From Bin55 sp964572845 (lineage in GTDB: Bacteria > Pseudomonadota > Gammaproteobacteria > Pseudomonadales > Azotimanducaceae), in assembly GCA_964572845.1 (NCBI GenBank), contig CAZNFX010000008.1, positions 124,001-188,000 of the forward strand: a stretch of 64,000 bases of DNA, in the 5' to 3' direction. Below, one piece after another: positions 1-8,406 of this stretch. Under the pieces are notes generated by a model that did not search any database, had not been told where the DNA came from, and saw only the letters and a list, made by a program, of their open reading frames with translations. Both the position numbers and the translations under genes were made by a program. Within the stretch, counting starts at the first letter, position 1. Every line of letters begins with the position of its first letter.

Positions 1-1
1 C

Positions 2-421
2 AGTAAAGCCTTCGTGCGCAACTCCACCGGACAACTTTCGATATCGTCGAGAACGAACGATTCGCATGAGCTTGTCCTCGTTGAGAGCCGGCACAATGCG
101 TCGCGCGGCAATGACCTTTTCGCCGATCACCTTAGACGGAAAGGAAAAAGGGTTGTCAGAGAGAGCGCCGGTAGCAGTTTGAAAATATGCCGAGTCGCTG
201 AGGGTAGCGCTGACTTCTACCTTCGGTGCGGACCAACTTCGGAGTGGGATTTGGCGGCTGCACATGCAGTACTACATGCGGCGGGAGGAAATTTGCGCAT
301 GCTTTCTGGAGCTCCCCTACTCTACAACCAAAAGCAGAGTTTGCTCAATCCGTCGTTCTTTGCCTGTGGAGACTCACCGGATTATTGGACGGCGGAACTA
401 AACGCAGCATTGCAGATTTGA
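2..421 (+). CDS. cysQ: 3'(2'),5'-bisphosphate nucleotidase, C-terminal part (cut by window edge)
   Basis: The reading frame is open from the first bases of the window, so the N-terminal half lies outside it. The visible part matches the C-terminal half of CysQ in the inositol monophosphatase superfamily: a VAEGSADFYLR-type segment, then GPTSEWDLAAAHAVL with the metal-binding Trp-Asp of the family's WD motif, then an AGG turn, and a C-terminal YNQKQSLLNPSFFACG segment close to CysQ's YNK-x-x-LLNP ending. CysQ hydrolyses 3'-phosphoadenosine 5'-phosphate left over from sulfate assimilation and sulfotransfer. A sulfotransferase-domain protein that would release that product lies at 22.5-24.5 kb, but no regulatory link is visible. 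The Li+-sensitive N-terminal motifs cannot be checked here. Confidence 0.85.
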   Translation, partial: SKAFVRNSTGQLSISSRTNDSHELVLVESRHNASRGNDLFADHLRRKGKRVVRESAGSSLKICRVAEGSADFYLRCGPTSEWDLAAAHAVLHAAGGNLRMLSGAPLLYNQKQSLLNPSFFACGDSPDYWTAELNAALQI

Positions 422-490
422 TTGGAATCGGAGCTTGGTGGTCCTAGTAGGTGCACGCTGAATTAGATCGTCATGGGACAGGAAAAACTA

Positions 491-1459
491 GTGAGATTCA
501 TCATCTACGGGGCAGGAGGAATTGGTGCGACCATTGGTGCTCGTCTGCACTTGGCAGGTCAAGAGGTGGTACTCATTGCGCGCGGAGACCATTTCAATGC
601 TCTGCACAAGCACGGACTGAGATTTGTGTCACCACGCCACGATTTGGTTCTGCACATACCGACCATCAGCCATCCCTCAGAACTGAATTCCAGCCCGAAT
701 GACATAGTCTTTCTCTGCATGAAGGGTCAGCACACGGAAGCTGCACTTGTTGATTTGCAAAAATTCACGCCTGACACTACACGGGTTGTCTGTTGTCAGA
801 ATGGTGTCGCAAACGAACGAGCTGCACTGCGTCGATTCGAGAATGTCTATGCGATGTGCGTACTGCTTCCGGCAGAACACCTTGAACCCGGTATCGTGGT
901 CAATTTCGCTGAAGCAACAGCAGGATCCTTGGACGTGGGAAAATTTCCCGCAGGTATGGATGAGACGGCGCAAACCATCGCAGCAACACTACGCAGAGCT
1001 GGATTCAGTTCGATAGCTGATGACACCGTGATGAGGCACAAGTATGTCAAGTTGTTGGGTAACCTAAACAATGCGGTTCAAGCCGCATGCGGGGCGGGGT
1101 CGAGCAATCTTTCATCGCGGCTCAGGAACGAAGCTCTTGCGTGCTACGCAGCCGCCGGAATTGATTGTGCAACGTCAGATGAGTCGCGCAAACGTCGATC
1201 GGACATAAGCCGTACTTCTGTCGAAGGATTCGCTCGTCACGGCGGTTCCTCGCTGCAAAGCGTCATGCGCAACACCGGCAACATCGAAGCAGACTTCCTT
1301 AATGGGGAAATCGTTCAACTGGGTCGAATGCATGGCATTCCCACGCCTGCCAATCGCGTAGTTCAAACAGTTGGCCATCGTGCGGCCCTGTCCGGCAAGG
1401 CTGGACACTACTGTACCCTCGAGGAACTCGAGGAAATGGTCGAAGTGGCGTCTGCATGA
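491..1459 (+). CDS. 2-dehydropantoate 2-reductase family protein
   Basis: This is a PanE/ApbA-family NADPH-dependent ketopantoate reductase-like protein of about 322 residues. The N-terminus has the Rossmann motif IIYGAGGIGATIGARL followed by VVLIARGDH, the usual NADP-binding beta-alpha-beta start. The middle carries CMKGQHTEAAL and VVCCQNGVANE, the family's KxxxxxxAL and QNG motifs. The C-terminal helical domain holds the catalytic-Lys region (HKYVKLLGNLNNAVQA) and a SVMRNTGNIEADFLNGEIV segment typical of the family. A GTG at 491 is preceded by AGGAAAA at a good distance and is preferred over the in-frame ATG at 473, which has no visible ribosome binding site. Many genomes carry several paralogs acting on other 2-oxo acids, so pantothenate synthesis is not certain. 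Its stop is one base before the next gene. Confidence 0.85.
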   Translation: MRFIIYGAGGIGATIGARLHLAGQEVVLIARGDHFNALHKHGLRFVSPRHDLVLHIPTISHPSELNSSPNDIVFLCMKGQHTEAALVDLQKFTPDTTRVVCCQNGVANERAALRRFENVYAMCVLLPAEHLEPGIVVNFAEATAGSLDVGKFPAGMDETAQTIAATLRRAGFSSIADDTVMRHKYVKLLGNLNNAVQAACGAGSSNLSSRLRNEALACYAAAGIDCATSDESRKRRSDISRTSVEGFARHGGSSLQSVMRNTGNIEADFLNGEIVQLGRMHGIPTPANRVVQTVGHRAALSGKAGHYCTLEELEEMVEVASA

Positions 1460-1460
1460 C

Positions 1461-1913
1461 ATGCGCTGCTTCATTGGTGCGTTCCTTCCATGCAATATTC
1501 AAGCGTCAATACGAGATCTGCGTCCTGAACTGCCTGGTGTTCGCTGGACCCGCCCCGAACGCTTTCACATAACACTGAAATTCTTCGCAGACTTGAGCTC
1601 TGAGGAAGTACCGTCAACTATTGACGAGGTAAGGGTTTACTCGAGAGGATTCCCGTTGATGTGCAGCGCCACGGTATTGGATGGGTTTCCTAGCCGTAAT
1701 CGAGCACGGGTGGTCATAGTACGTATCGATACCCAAGGCTGTCTCGAATCGCTAATCGGTGATTCCAGCTTCCAACCTCATGTGACTGTAGGCTACGCAC
1801 GCCAACGTCCTGTGAAAGTACCTGCTATACCGATAGGTATGGACTTTAGCCTCGACACAGTTTGTCTGGTCGAATCTAAACAGGGTCAGTATCGCGTTGT
1901 GTCAGCGCATTAG
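1461..1913 (+). CDS. thpR: RNA 2',3'-cyclic phosphodiesterase (2H phosphoesterase, ThpR/LigT family)
   Basis: The 150-residue protein starts MRCFIGAFLP and carries both HxT signatures that define the 2H phosphoesterase fold: H36-I-T38 in RFHITLKFFADL and H106-V-T108 in PHVTVGYAR. Family members hydrolyse 2',3'-cyclic phosphates of RNA ends and can join tRNA half-molecules with 2'-5' linkages in vitro. At 150 residues it is shorter than the usual 175-185, the shortening being in the middle between the two motifs. The ATG lies one base after the stop of the upstream reductase, so the two are probably co-transcribed and perhaps translationally coupled. Cytoplasmic. Confidence 0.85.
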   Translation: MRCFIGAFLPCNIQASIRDLRPELPGVRWTRPERFHITLKFFADLSSEEVPSTIDEVRVYSRGFPLMCSATVLDGFPSRNRARVVIVRIDTQGCLESLIGDSSFQPHVTVGYARQRPVKVPAIPIGMDFSLDTVCLVESKQGQYRVVSAH

Positions 1914-1948
1914 TCTGCACGCAATCGAGACGCGCATTAAGCAAGCAT

Positions 1949-4900
1949 CTAGTCGACGGCGGTTCCTGAAAACAGAAGTTCGGCTTTCGTGTAGGCATCC
2001 TTGCCTACCTCTGCACCTAACAGTCGCCCAGGAATATCATCCTGTGGCGGATGGATGCCACCCCAGATTCTCGATAGTGAACACTGATCGGCCGCATCCT
2101 TGTAGGTCGCCCATTGCAGCGACATCTCCTCGCTCGGTCCTCGTTCGAACTTCAGAAAGACATCTGCCGGTATTTCGAAGCTACCCAGACCACCAGGAAA
2201 GTAGTTGCTTCCTGTGAACAGTGCAAGAACTTCTGCCGCGGCAGCCGAGTATGTGGAATGGCCGGAGACGTACCCAGCAAATGGAGGTGTGACAAATGAG
2301 GGTCGTTGATATGGCCACCAGTGTTCTGCGCGAATCCAGCCAACTCCTGCGACATCCGACTTAGGATTTGTTACAAATTCCGGGCCACGCCAGGCTTTGA
2401 GTTTTATCTTGCCCAAGTGTTCTTCCGCTTCTCCTACCAATGGGTCGCTAGATTCAATGAGCTCGATGAATCCTTTGCGCAACCTGATTCCATCCGGGTG
2501 GTAGGACTCCTGTTCCATATCGGAGCTCTGTCCTCGGTCCGCCATCGCACGAATCGCCGAGATTGGCCGGACGTAGTCGTACCAACCCTTGATTCCCCAA
2601 GCGACAATGGCAGCATCGTGCATAGCGCCTCCCAGCGTGAGGTATGCCTTGATATCCCACTCCAAGTCTCCCAGAGTCGGTCCCTGACCTCCAATTCTCC
2701 GTACGAGTTCAGGATGGTCCAGGACGGTGTTCAGAATCACAAACCAGTGCCCTGGAGGAGTTTCGGAATCAGGGCCATCCGCCCAAAATTCAGCGAGCGC
2801 GCGTGTATAGTCGCCACGATTCACCACATTCGGCGCGTAAGGCGTACCGGTTGAGGGATTGACTGCGTGTCCCTGATTGAGCTCATTCGTGAATACGTCG
2901 CTGTAGAAAGACTGATATTCCTCAAACGTATTGGGGTACTTGGACAGATTTCCTAATCTGGCGGGAGATGTATCGATTTCGATGCCATCCGTGGGATCGA
3001 GCTGGGCCGACCATATCGACACGACTTCAAACCCCCAACGATACCAGTTGGCGCGGGAGCCGTCTATAAAGGGCGGCGGACCAGGATCACCGTAGACCCA
3101 ATACTCCTGCTCGTCGCGCACATAGACGGTGAGATCCTCTTCATCTAATGCAAAGGGGTAGACGCCACCCCACTCTGCACCAATGAATGCAGGTTCGGAA
3201 GAACTAGGGTTGCCGGCCTGGTCGATGAACTCAATGAGAGACAGGGGTTGCCATCGGTTGAGGTTGGTTATGTCGGGATTGCCGGCAAGTTCAGGTTTGA
3301 GGGGTTGATTCACCGGTCGATAGCTTCTGTTCGCGTAGTCGTTTGACTCGTTGGCACCATCGCCGAACCCCAATGTGATGTAGCAGTGCGCTATGTGGTT
3401 GCCAAGCAACGCAGGTTCAGCAGAACTGGAGCTCCGAGCGACGATCGAGGCGTCGTACCCGAGAAAGTCCATGAGAACGTCCGCATCCCGCACGATAGTC
3501 GCGCGACCCGGAGAACGGGAAAACCGATGCAGAATCAGCCGATACGCGGCAAAGCTGATCGCTTCGGCCCGAGCTGACTCAATGCCATCGGAAGTACCTT
3601 CCATCACAAACTCACACCTACTTCCGACCCGCTCTCTGCCAAGCAGCCAACGAGCTTCCACATCGGCGTAAGCTGCCCAAGCATCGTACATGGCTGTGGA
3701 AGCATGAAAGAGATTGCGTGCATGAACCGTAGGCCGGGCGTAGTCGTTGCGAATGGCTTCAAGTAGCACTTCTATCCACAGGCGTGCAACTGATACATCG
3801 GAGCCGGTAGACGTTACCGGAAGGTAGTTCGCAGTTACGGTTACCGAACCATCCGGCATAGTGAAATAGGTGCGCGGAGATTTGGCATCTTCAAAGCTTC
3901 CACCGTTTGATGTCCAATGTGAAAACACGTAGCCCGTATCGGGAGGTTCCGACTCTAGGAGAACGACTTCGTCAGCGTCGTAGATGCCAGTGCCATTGCC
4001 ATCCACAACATTTAGAACCAACTCGTGGTGCTCGGGCTGTACGACTACCAATGTTTGGTCAGCCTCGACATTGCTCAGCTTAGTTCTCGAACGAACATGA
4101 TCTGGCCAGATGACTTCTAACGACTCAACGACTTCGTCGGAGCCCAGACCGAAATGCGCAATCGTCGAGGACTGGGCGAGGTAGCCCGTGCCTAGTTGCG
4201 TCTCGTGTGTTTGAGTTCCACTGGCGGAATTGACAACTACCCGTGCGCCTATTGCCTGTATATTTCCTCGCAAGCCAATCAGCTTGACTTTCAAGTAGTG
4301 GTTTCCGGTTTCGCTGTCGTTCCTGTAAAGGGAGGGCGATTTCCGATTGTTGGCGACAAAAATGTCAATCTTTCCGTCGTCGTTGTAGTCGACGCACAAT
4401 ACTCCTCGACCTTGGTCGGAATGAACGATGCCGAGCCTTTTCGACGATTCGATGAAAGTACCACTAGAATTGCCCATGAACAACACTGACCGATCGTCTG
4501 GAAAAAGCTCCGATCCATTGGTGTGGAATAGATCTAGCCATCCGTCATTGTCGAAGTCCGCAAAGCAACTGCCCCAACCCCACCCGCCGTATCTGACATT
4601 CGCTCTTCGAGTGACATCTACAAACCCACCCGTACCATTGGCATTGGCATACAACCGATTGCCGTCATACAGGTCGCCATAGAGTTGCGGGTCGCCCCAA
4701 ATGCTAGAGACAAACCAGTCCAAGTCTCCATCTCGGTCATAGTCCCCTACTGCGCCTCCCATTCCATTCTTGTCCGTAATTTGCGACGTAGTGATGTCTT
4801 CGAACCAACGACCTTCCACATTGCGAAATACTTGGCTCGACACGAAATCTCCTGCCATTAAGAGATCGGGATATCCATCAGAATCAATGTCTGCAAAAGT

Positions 4901-5689
4901 TGGCGTGAAAGCGTGCTCCGAACCTTGCGTTGGCACGATTGGGAGATGTGGGCTCCGATCTCGAAAGCGACCAGAACCATCGTTCATCCAGAGGTACTCG
5001 GAAAGTGGCTTTTCGCCACGCCACCCTGTTCCCCAGTGGGCAAATGCGAGATCGATGTCACCATCAAGATCAAAATCAGACGCCGCCGCCGAGAGCGTCG
5101 CTCTGCTGTGATAGATTCGTGAAGCATCCGTGCTCTCTATGAATCGACCGTTCTTATTTACAAAGATTTCAACGCCCCCATGTTGTACTGAGATAAAATC
5201 GACCCAAGAGTCGCCGTTCAGATCAACAAAATACCCGCCAAATTCCGCAGTGCTTGGATGGATTCCTCTCTTGTCCAAAATCTGTTGAAACGCGCCACCC
5301 TCGTAGACAAACAATCGGCTCGGTTTGCCTCCGCCATGCGTAACGTACAGTTCGATCGTGCCGTTGTTGTCAATGTCCGCATAGGCAAGTCCCCCAGAGA
5401 AATCGAACAGATCTCGATCGACTGGATTTGATGCATCGAAGAAGTGAACGGCGTCTTCCGTCCGATAGCAAAGGCCAAGCGACTCTCCCACAGAATTGAA
5501 GAAGGTATCGGAGGTCGTGTCCAAGCAATGGCTCAGATCCAATTCATATGACGATGTCGATGTTGCATTCGTACTTTCGCCCTTTTGGGATGCAGCAATC
5601 GAAACAGCGGGGTTGCCATCCCCACCCCCGCATGCTGTGAAAAGCATGCAAGCGCAAGCGACGAATATGGGATGAATGTAACGGCCCAT
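1949..5689 (-). CDS. Lipoprotein with FG-GAP/VCBS repeats, ASPIC/UnbV domain, InlB-type repeat and vanadium-dependent haloperoxidase domain
   Basis: The 1246-residue product begins with a lipoprotein signal ending in LFTACGGG, so it should be tethered to the membrane outside the cytoplasm. Residues about 60-450 hold at least seven calcium-loop repeats (for example DFDLDGDID, DIDSDGYPD, DYDRDGDLD, DFDNDGWLD) of an FG-GAP/VCBS beta-propeller. An ASPIC/UnbV domain follows at about 460-545, and a divergent InlB B-type repeat at about 555-622. Residues about 630-1246 form a PAP2/haloperoxidase-like helical domain. The complete vanadate-binding signature is present: K1034-x6-R1041-P, S1142-G-H1144, and S-R1207-x5-H1213-x3-D1217. 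Haloperoxidases oxidise halides with peroxide; related domains are acid phosphatases, so the actual reaction is unproven. ASPIC/UnbV proteins joined to this domain are seen in environmental bacteria, but I cannot say how common this exact architecture is. Confidence 0.85.
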   Translation of the reverse strand: MGRYIHPIFVACACMLFTACGGGDGNPAVSIAASQKGESTNATSTSSYELDLSHCLDTTSDTFFNSVGESLGLCYRTEDAVHFFDASNPVDRDLFDFSGGLAYADIDNNGTIELYVTHGGGKPSRLFVYEGGAFQQILDKRGIHPSTAEFGGYFVDLNGDSWVDFISVQHGGVEIFVNKNGRFIESTDASRIYHSRATLSAAASDFDLDGDIDLAFAHWGTGWRGEKPLSEYLWMNDGSGRFRDRSPHLPIVPTQGSEHAFTPTFADIDSDGYPDLLMAGDFVSSQVFRNVEGRWFEDITTSQITDKNGMGGAVGDYDRDGDLDWFVSSIWGDPQLYGDLYDGNRLYANANGTGGFVDVTRRANVRYGGWGWGSCFADFDNDGWLDLFHTNGSELFPDDRSVLFMGNSSGTFIESSKRLGIVHSDQGRGVLCVDYNDDGKIDIFVANNRKSPSLYRNDSETGNHYLKVKLIGLRGNIQAIGARVVVNSASGTQTHETQLGTGYLAQSSTIAHFGLGSDEVVESLEVIWPDHVRSRTKLSNVEADQTLVVVQPEHHELVLNVVDGNGTGIYDADEVVLLESEPPDTGYVFSHWTSNGGSFEDAKSPRTYFTMPDGSVTVTANYLPVTSTGSDVSVARLWIEVLLEAIRNDYARPTVHARNLFHASTAMYDAWAAYADVEARWLLGRERVGSRCEFVMEGTSDGIESARAEAISFAAYRLILHRFSRSPGRATIVRDADVLMDFLGYDASIVARSSSSAEPALLGNHIAHCYITLGFGDGANESNDYANRSYRPVNQPLKPELAGNPDITNLNRWQPLSLIEFIDQAGNPSSSEPAFIGAEWGGVYPFALDEEDLTVYVRDEQEYWVYGDPGPPPFIDGSRANWYRWGFEVVSIWSAQLDPTDGIEIDTSPARLGNLSKYPNTFEEYQSFYSDVFTNELNQGHAVNPSTGTPYAPNVVNRGDYTRALAEFWADGPDSETPPGHWFVILNTVLDHPELVRRIGGQGPTLGDLEWDIKAYLTLGGAMHDAAIVAWGIKGWYDYVRPISAIRAMADRGQSSDMEQESYHPDGIRLRKGFIELIESSDPLVGEAEEHLGKIKLKAWRGPEFVTNPKSDVAGVGWIRAEHWWPYQRPSFVTPPFAGYVSGHSTYSAAAAEVLALFTGSNYFPGGLGSFEIPADVFLKFERGPSEEMSLQWATYKDAADQCSLSRIWGGIHPPQDDIPGRLLGAEVGKDAYTKAELLFSGTAVD

Positions 5690-5894
5690 TTAGAGTTATG
5701 CGTGAAAGCAGCAATTGCTTGAAAAGTCTAAATCGAAATGCGCCAAAGACAATTTACTAGCATGCGGGACTGTGCGTCAACGAGTGGAATCTAATAACTT
5801 CTGTAGTGTAGAAGTGCCTCCAATCGGCTTTTCGAGCTTGAGCTTTTGAGAACATAGGCCGCCGCGTTTCCGGCATAAGGGTGTCCTGTAGCAA

Positions 5895-6851
5895 TCAAAA
5901 GCGAGGATGCCAGAGCAGTGATCGGATTTGCTCGAATTCGCCCGATGTCTGCATCCAACTAACTCCGCAGTCTGAACTTCGATAAACCTGTCCGAGAATT
6001 GTGCTTGCAAACACTAGTGAGGGATTCTTCACATTGACTGCGATGTTCCACATTGTGGAGTTCGTAAGTCCCGGTACATTGGAATCCGCCCAAGACTCTC
6101 CCATGTCGTCGCTTCTTAGTAGTCTGCCCGACGAACCGGGTGGACCGTCGCCATTGCCCAGAAAAACCGTGCCGCAGTTATCTGTTCCCAATTCCAATCC
6201 CCGAGTGTACTGCCACGGTGAGTCTAGGTCCTGTCGTTCCCAAGACTGTCCGTCGTCGTTAGAAATGTAAAGTCCCACCGCTGTTGCCGCCAATAGCTTT
6301 CTGTCACCTCCATTATTGACAATGGCCAAATCATGAATGTCCGGAAACTCAAAACCGTTGACCAATCGTTGCCAATTCCGCCCGTGGTCCCGGGTTACGT
6401 GCACACCATCAACTTCTACGGCTATCCAATAGGTTCCTTCGTCAATGGGATCGAACCTGATTCGCGTGATGCGCGTCATTCCAATTACGCACTCCTGTGC
6501 CACATTCACAGAGAGGTCCTCCCACGACAATCCACCGTCTTGAGTCTTGAATATGGCACCGGGTCGGGTTCCAGCCAGCATCAAATCAGGGTCTTGGGAA
6601 GATTGCGCCAATGCCCACACCTGTCGATTGTCAAAGGGCGACGCAACTCTTCGCAGCTTGCCACCTTCCTGACGAACTATTCCTGCCGCAGTACCTGCCC
6701 AAACAACTTCAGGGCAGTCAGGATGCCACGAGAGCGACCATGCGCCGTCCACGTGTTCGGCTCCTCCAAATGTAGGACTCCACGACTCGCCCAAGTCAAT
6801 ACTGGACCAAATTCCGGATCCAACAGTTCCTACGTACACACATGAATTCAT
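5895..6851 (-). CDS. Asp-box (BNR/sortilin-like) beta-propeller protein
   Basis: The 318-residue protein contains six Asp-box turns of the S/T-x-D-x-G-x-x-W type: SSIDLGESW, KTQDGGLSW, VTRDHGRNW, ISNDDGQSW, RSDDMGESW and RSSDCGVSW, spaced about 45-60 residues apart. This is the repeat of the sialidase/sortilin (VPS10) and photosystem-assembly-like propellers, here about the size of one six- or seven-bladed propeller. I see no sialidase arginine triad or FRIP motif, so glycosidase activity should not be assumed. No signal peptide is visible from this ATG (MNSCVYVGT), although such proteins are often extracytoplasmic. It lies upstream of the haloperoxidase fusion on the same strand with a 205-base gap, so they may be co-transcribed. 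Real function unknown. Confidence 0.75.
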   Translation of the reverse strand: MNSCVYVGTVGSGIWSSIDLGESWSPTFGGAEHVDGAWSLSWHPDCPEVVWAGTAAGIVRQEGGKLRRVASPFDNRQVWALAQSSQDPDLMLAGTRPGAIFKTQDGGLSWEDLSVNVAQECVIGMTRITRIRFDPIDEGTYWIAVEVDGVHVTRDHGRNWQRLVNGFEFPDIHDLAIVNNGGDRKLLAATAVGLYISNDDGQSWERQDLDSPWQYTRGLELGTDNCGTVFLGNGDGPPGSSGRLLRSDDMGESWADSNVPGLTNSTMWNIAVNVKNPSLVFASTILGQVYRSSDCGVSWMQTSGEFEQIRSLLWHPRF

Positions 6852-7218
6852 TACTAGTCCAGTCTCAGCGCAATGCCATGGCCCATAGGGAAAATTGTAA
6901 TTTCAAACTTAGCCACCGACTAAGATCCAGCGCTATTGCGAATTCTCGCATCTGTACCTCCGCAGCAGCAAGCTCTGTAGGTTTCTACCTCTGGACGGAC
7001 CTCTTCAATACTCACGAATGTTTCGGCTTTGGCCGATTGTTTCGACGAGCAGGCACATGAACACCGATCGCGGTGCAGCATGAACCTTGGTGTGCGAGAT
7101 GCAACACAAATGCAGCTATTGATTGAGCTGACTCGGGGAATCTTTCGTTCATGCTCAGTTCAAAGCATCCGTACTATACAATTGCGTCGCCTCGGCGCAC
7201 TCCCACATTTGTGCCATT
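6852..7218. other. Intergenic stretch before tRNA-Phe
   Basis: This 367-base stretch contains only short open frames with no recognisable protein features, one of which runs into the tRNA. A TACTATACA sequence at 7172-7180 followed by GC-rich bases could be the -10 element and discriminator of the tRNA promoter, but no convincing -35 box stands at the right distance. Confidence 0.4.
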
Positions 7219-7294
7219 GGCCAGGTAGCTCAGTCGGTAGAGCAGTGGACTGAAAATCCTCGTGTCGGCAGTTCAATTCTGCCCCTGGCCACCA
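7219..7294 (+). tRNA. tRNA-Phe (anticodon GAA), CCA encoded
   Basis: A complete 76-base cloverleaf is present. Acceptor GGCCAGG (7219-7225) pairs with CCTGGCC (7284-7290); the D stem is GCTC/GAGC; the anticodon loop CTGAAAA (7250-7256) holds GAA; the T stem GGCAG/CTGCC encloses TTCAATT; discriminator A is followed by genomically encoded CCA. The anticodon stem GTGGA/TCCTC has a T-T mismatch at positions 28-42, where related tRNA-Phe genes usually have a pair. Confidence 0.95.
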
Positions 7295-7396
7295 CTACCC
7301 AAATAAGCCATGTCTCTTCGACACTGAAAGCGGCGCGGCGAGTGAACCGACGTCCATCGATGCGTCGGGGGCAAGAACTTACAAGGCTATTGGCAC

Positions 7397-7828
7397 TCAA
7401 TTGATATAGAAAATAGGAGTTCCCGACGCTATCGCCTGCCCATTCTGTATGGGCGCATCAACGATAGTTCCGATACGTTCCGACTTAATCTCATTCATCA
7501 TCTTCATGCTCTCGATGATGCAAAGAACATCTCCAATCTCCACGCGCTGTCCCACCTCCACAAACGGAGGCAATTCGGGCGCCGGAGAGCGGTAGAACGT
7601 TCCAGCCATCGGAGACTCAATCGTAAGCGCAGTGGAAGAGATCTTTGGAGGCGTCGTACGTTTTTCTTGTTGAACATCACTGGATCGAGCCTTCGTTAAA
7701 TCAAGGCTTTCTGCCTCCGCCGCCTTGATGCGAATTAGCGACTCACCTTCACGCACTTCAAGTTCTGAGATACCAGTTTCTTTGACGACATCGATCAGTC
7801 GTTTGATTTCTTCAACGTTCATAGACAT
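7397..7828 (-). CDS. accB: Biotin carboxyl carrier protein of acetyl-CoA carboxylase
   Basis: The 143-residue protein has the typical AccB layout: an N-terminal helix (VEEIKRLIDVVKETGISELEV), a linker of about 35 residues that is charged and Ala/Pro/Ser-rich, and a C-terminal biotinyl domain starting near I70 with SPMAGTFYRSPAPE. The biotin-accepting lysine is K109 in ESMKMMNEI. AccB carries CO2 on biotin from biotin carboxylase (AccC) to the carboxyltransferase AccAD, the first step of fatty acid synthesis. The start codon is two bases after the stop of aroQ, so the two are co-transcribed. Unusually, accC does not follow: the next feature downstream is the tRNA-Phe gene on the other strand, so the biotin carboxylase must be encoded elsewhere. 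Confidence 0.95.
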   Translation of the reverse strand: MSMNVEEIKRLIDVVKETGISELEVREGESLIRIKAAEAESLDLTKARSSDVQQEKRTTPPKISSTALTIESPMAGTFYRSPAPELPPFVEVGQRVEIGDVLCIIESMKMMNEIKSERIGTIVDAPIQNGQAIASGTPIFYIN

Positions 7829-7830
7829 GT

Positions 7831-8307
7831 CTAGCCCTCGTGCGATTGAAGGTGCTTGATGGCGGCATACAAAGCAAGCGTATAGCTGTATGGTCCAAAT
7901 CCAGAGATCTGTCCAATCGCAATATCTGCCAAATAAGACCGGTGGCGAAAGTGCTCCCGGGAGTGGACGTTTGAGAGGTGAATTTCCACAAATGGAAGCG
8001 CTGCGGCCAGCAAGGCATCTCGAATTGCAATGCTTGTGTGGGTATACGCGCCCGCATTGATCAGTAAGAAGGAAGCGCTATGCCGTGCCTGCTGAATCGA
8101 GTTTACAATTTCGCCCTCGGAGTTTGATTGAACTGCGCTTAGGTTGAATCCTTTGGCATGCGCTTCGGATTCCAATTCCGAAACTATGTCAGCGAGCGAT
8201 GTCGATCCGTAGATTGATGTTTCTCTTTCGCCAAGTAGGTTTAGATTCGGCCCATTTATCAGATGTATGGACCGAGAAGAGTCAATCTGTGAAGTAGGAC
8301 TATTCAT
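7831..8307 (-). CDS. aroQ: 3-dehydroquinate dehydratase, type II
   Basis: A 158-residue type II dehydroquinase, the dodecameric shikimate-pathway enzyme that converts 3-dehydroquinate to 3-dehydroshikimate. The diagnostic INGPNLNLLGERE motif lies at residues 17-29, followed by the catalytic tyrosine Y33 in SIYGST. The substrate-binding segment INAGAYTHTSIAIRDAL and the EIHLSNVHSRE loop are both present. About 13 extra residues precede the usual start of the fold. It heads an aroQ-accB pair, a widespread arrangement. The divergent gene on its other side is a copper chaperone, leaving about 100 bases for both promoters. Confidence 0.95.
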   Translation of the reverse strand: MNSPTSQIDSSRSIHLINGPNLNLLGERETSIYGSTSLADIVSELESEAHAKGFNLSAVQSNSEGEIVNSIQQARHSASFLLINAGAYTHTSIAIRDALLAAALPFVEIHLSNVHSREHFRHRSYLADIAIGQISGFGPYSYTLALYAAIKHLQSHEG

Positions 8308-8406
8308 TGATCATCAGTTTGTTGCCGATGCAGCGACTTATTCTATTTGCCACTTACGGATGTCCGCTGTCGTGTTTCAACTTTGGCGTGCCGACATGTT
8401 GCTGAG

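Noticed and set aside
7029..7253. Open frame of 74 codons before the tRNA
   Set aside because: It runs into the tRNA-Phe gene and shows no protein-like composition.
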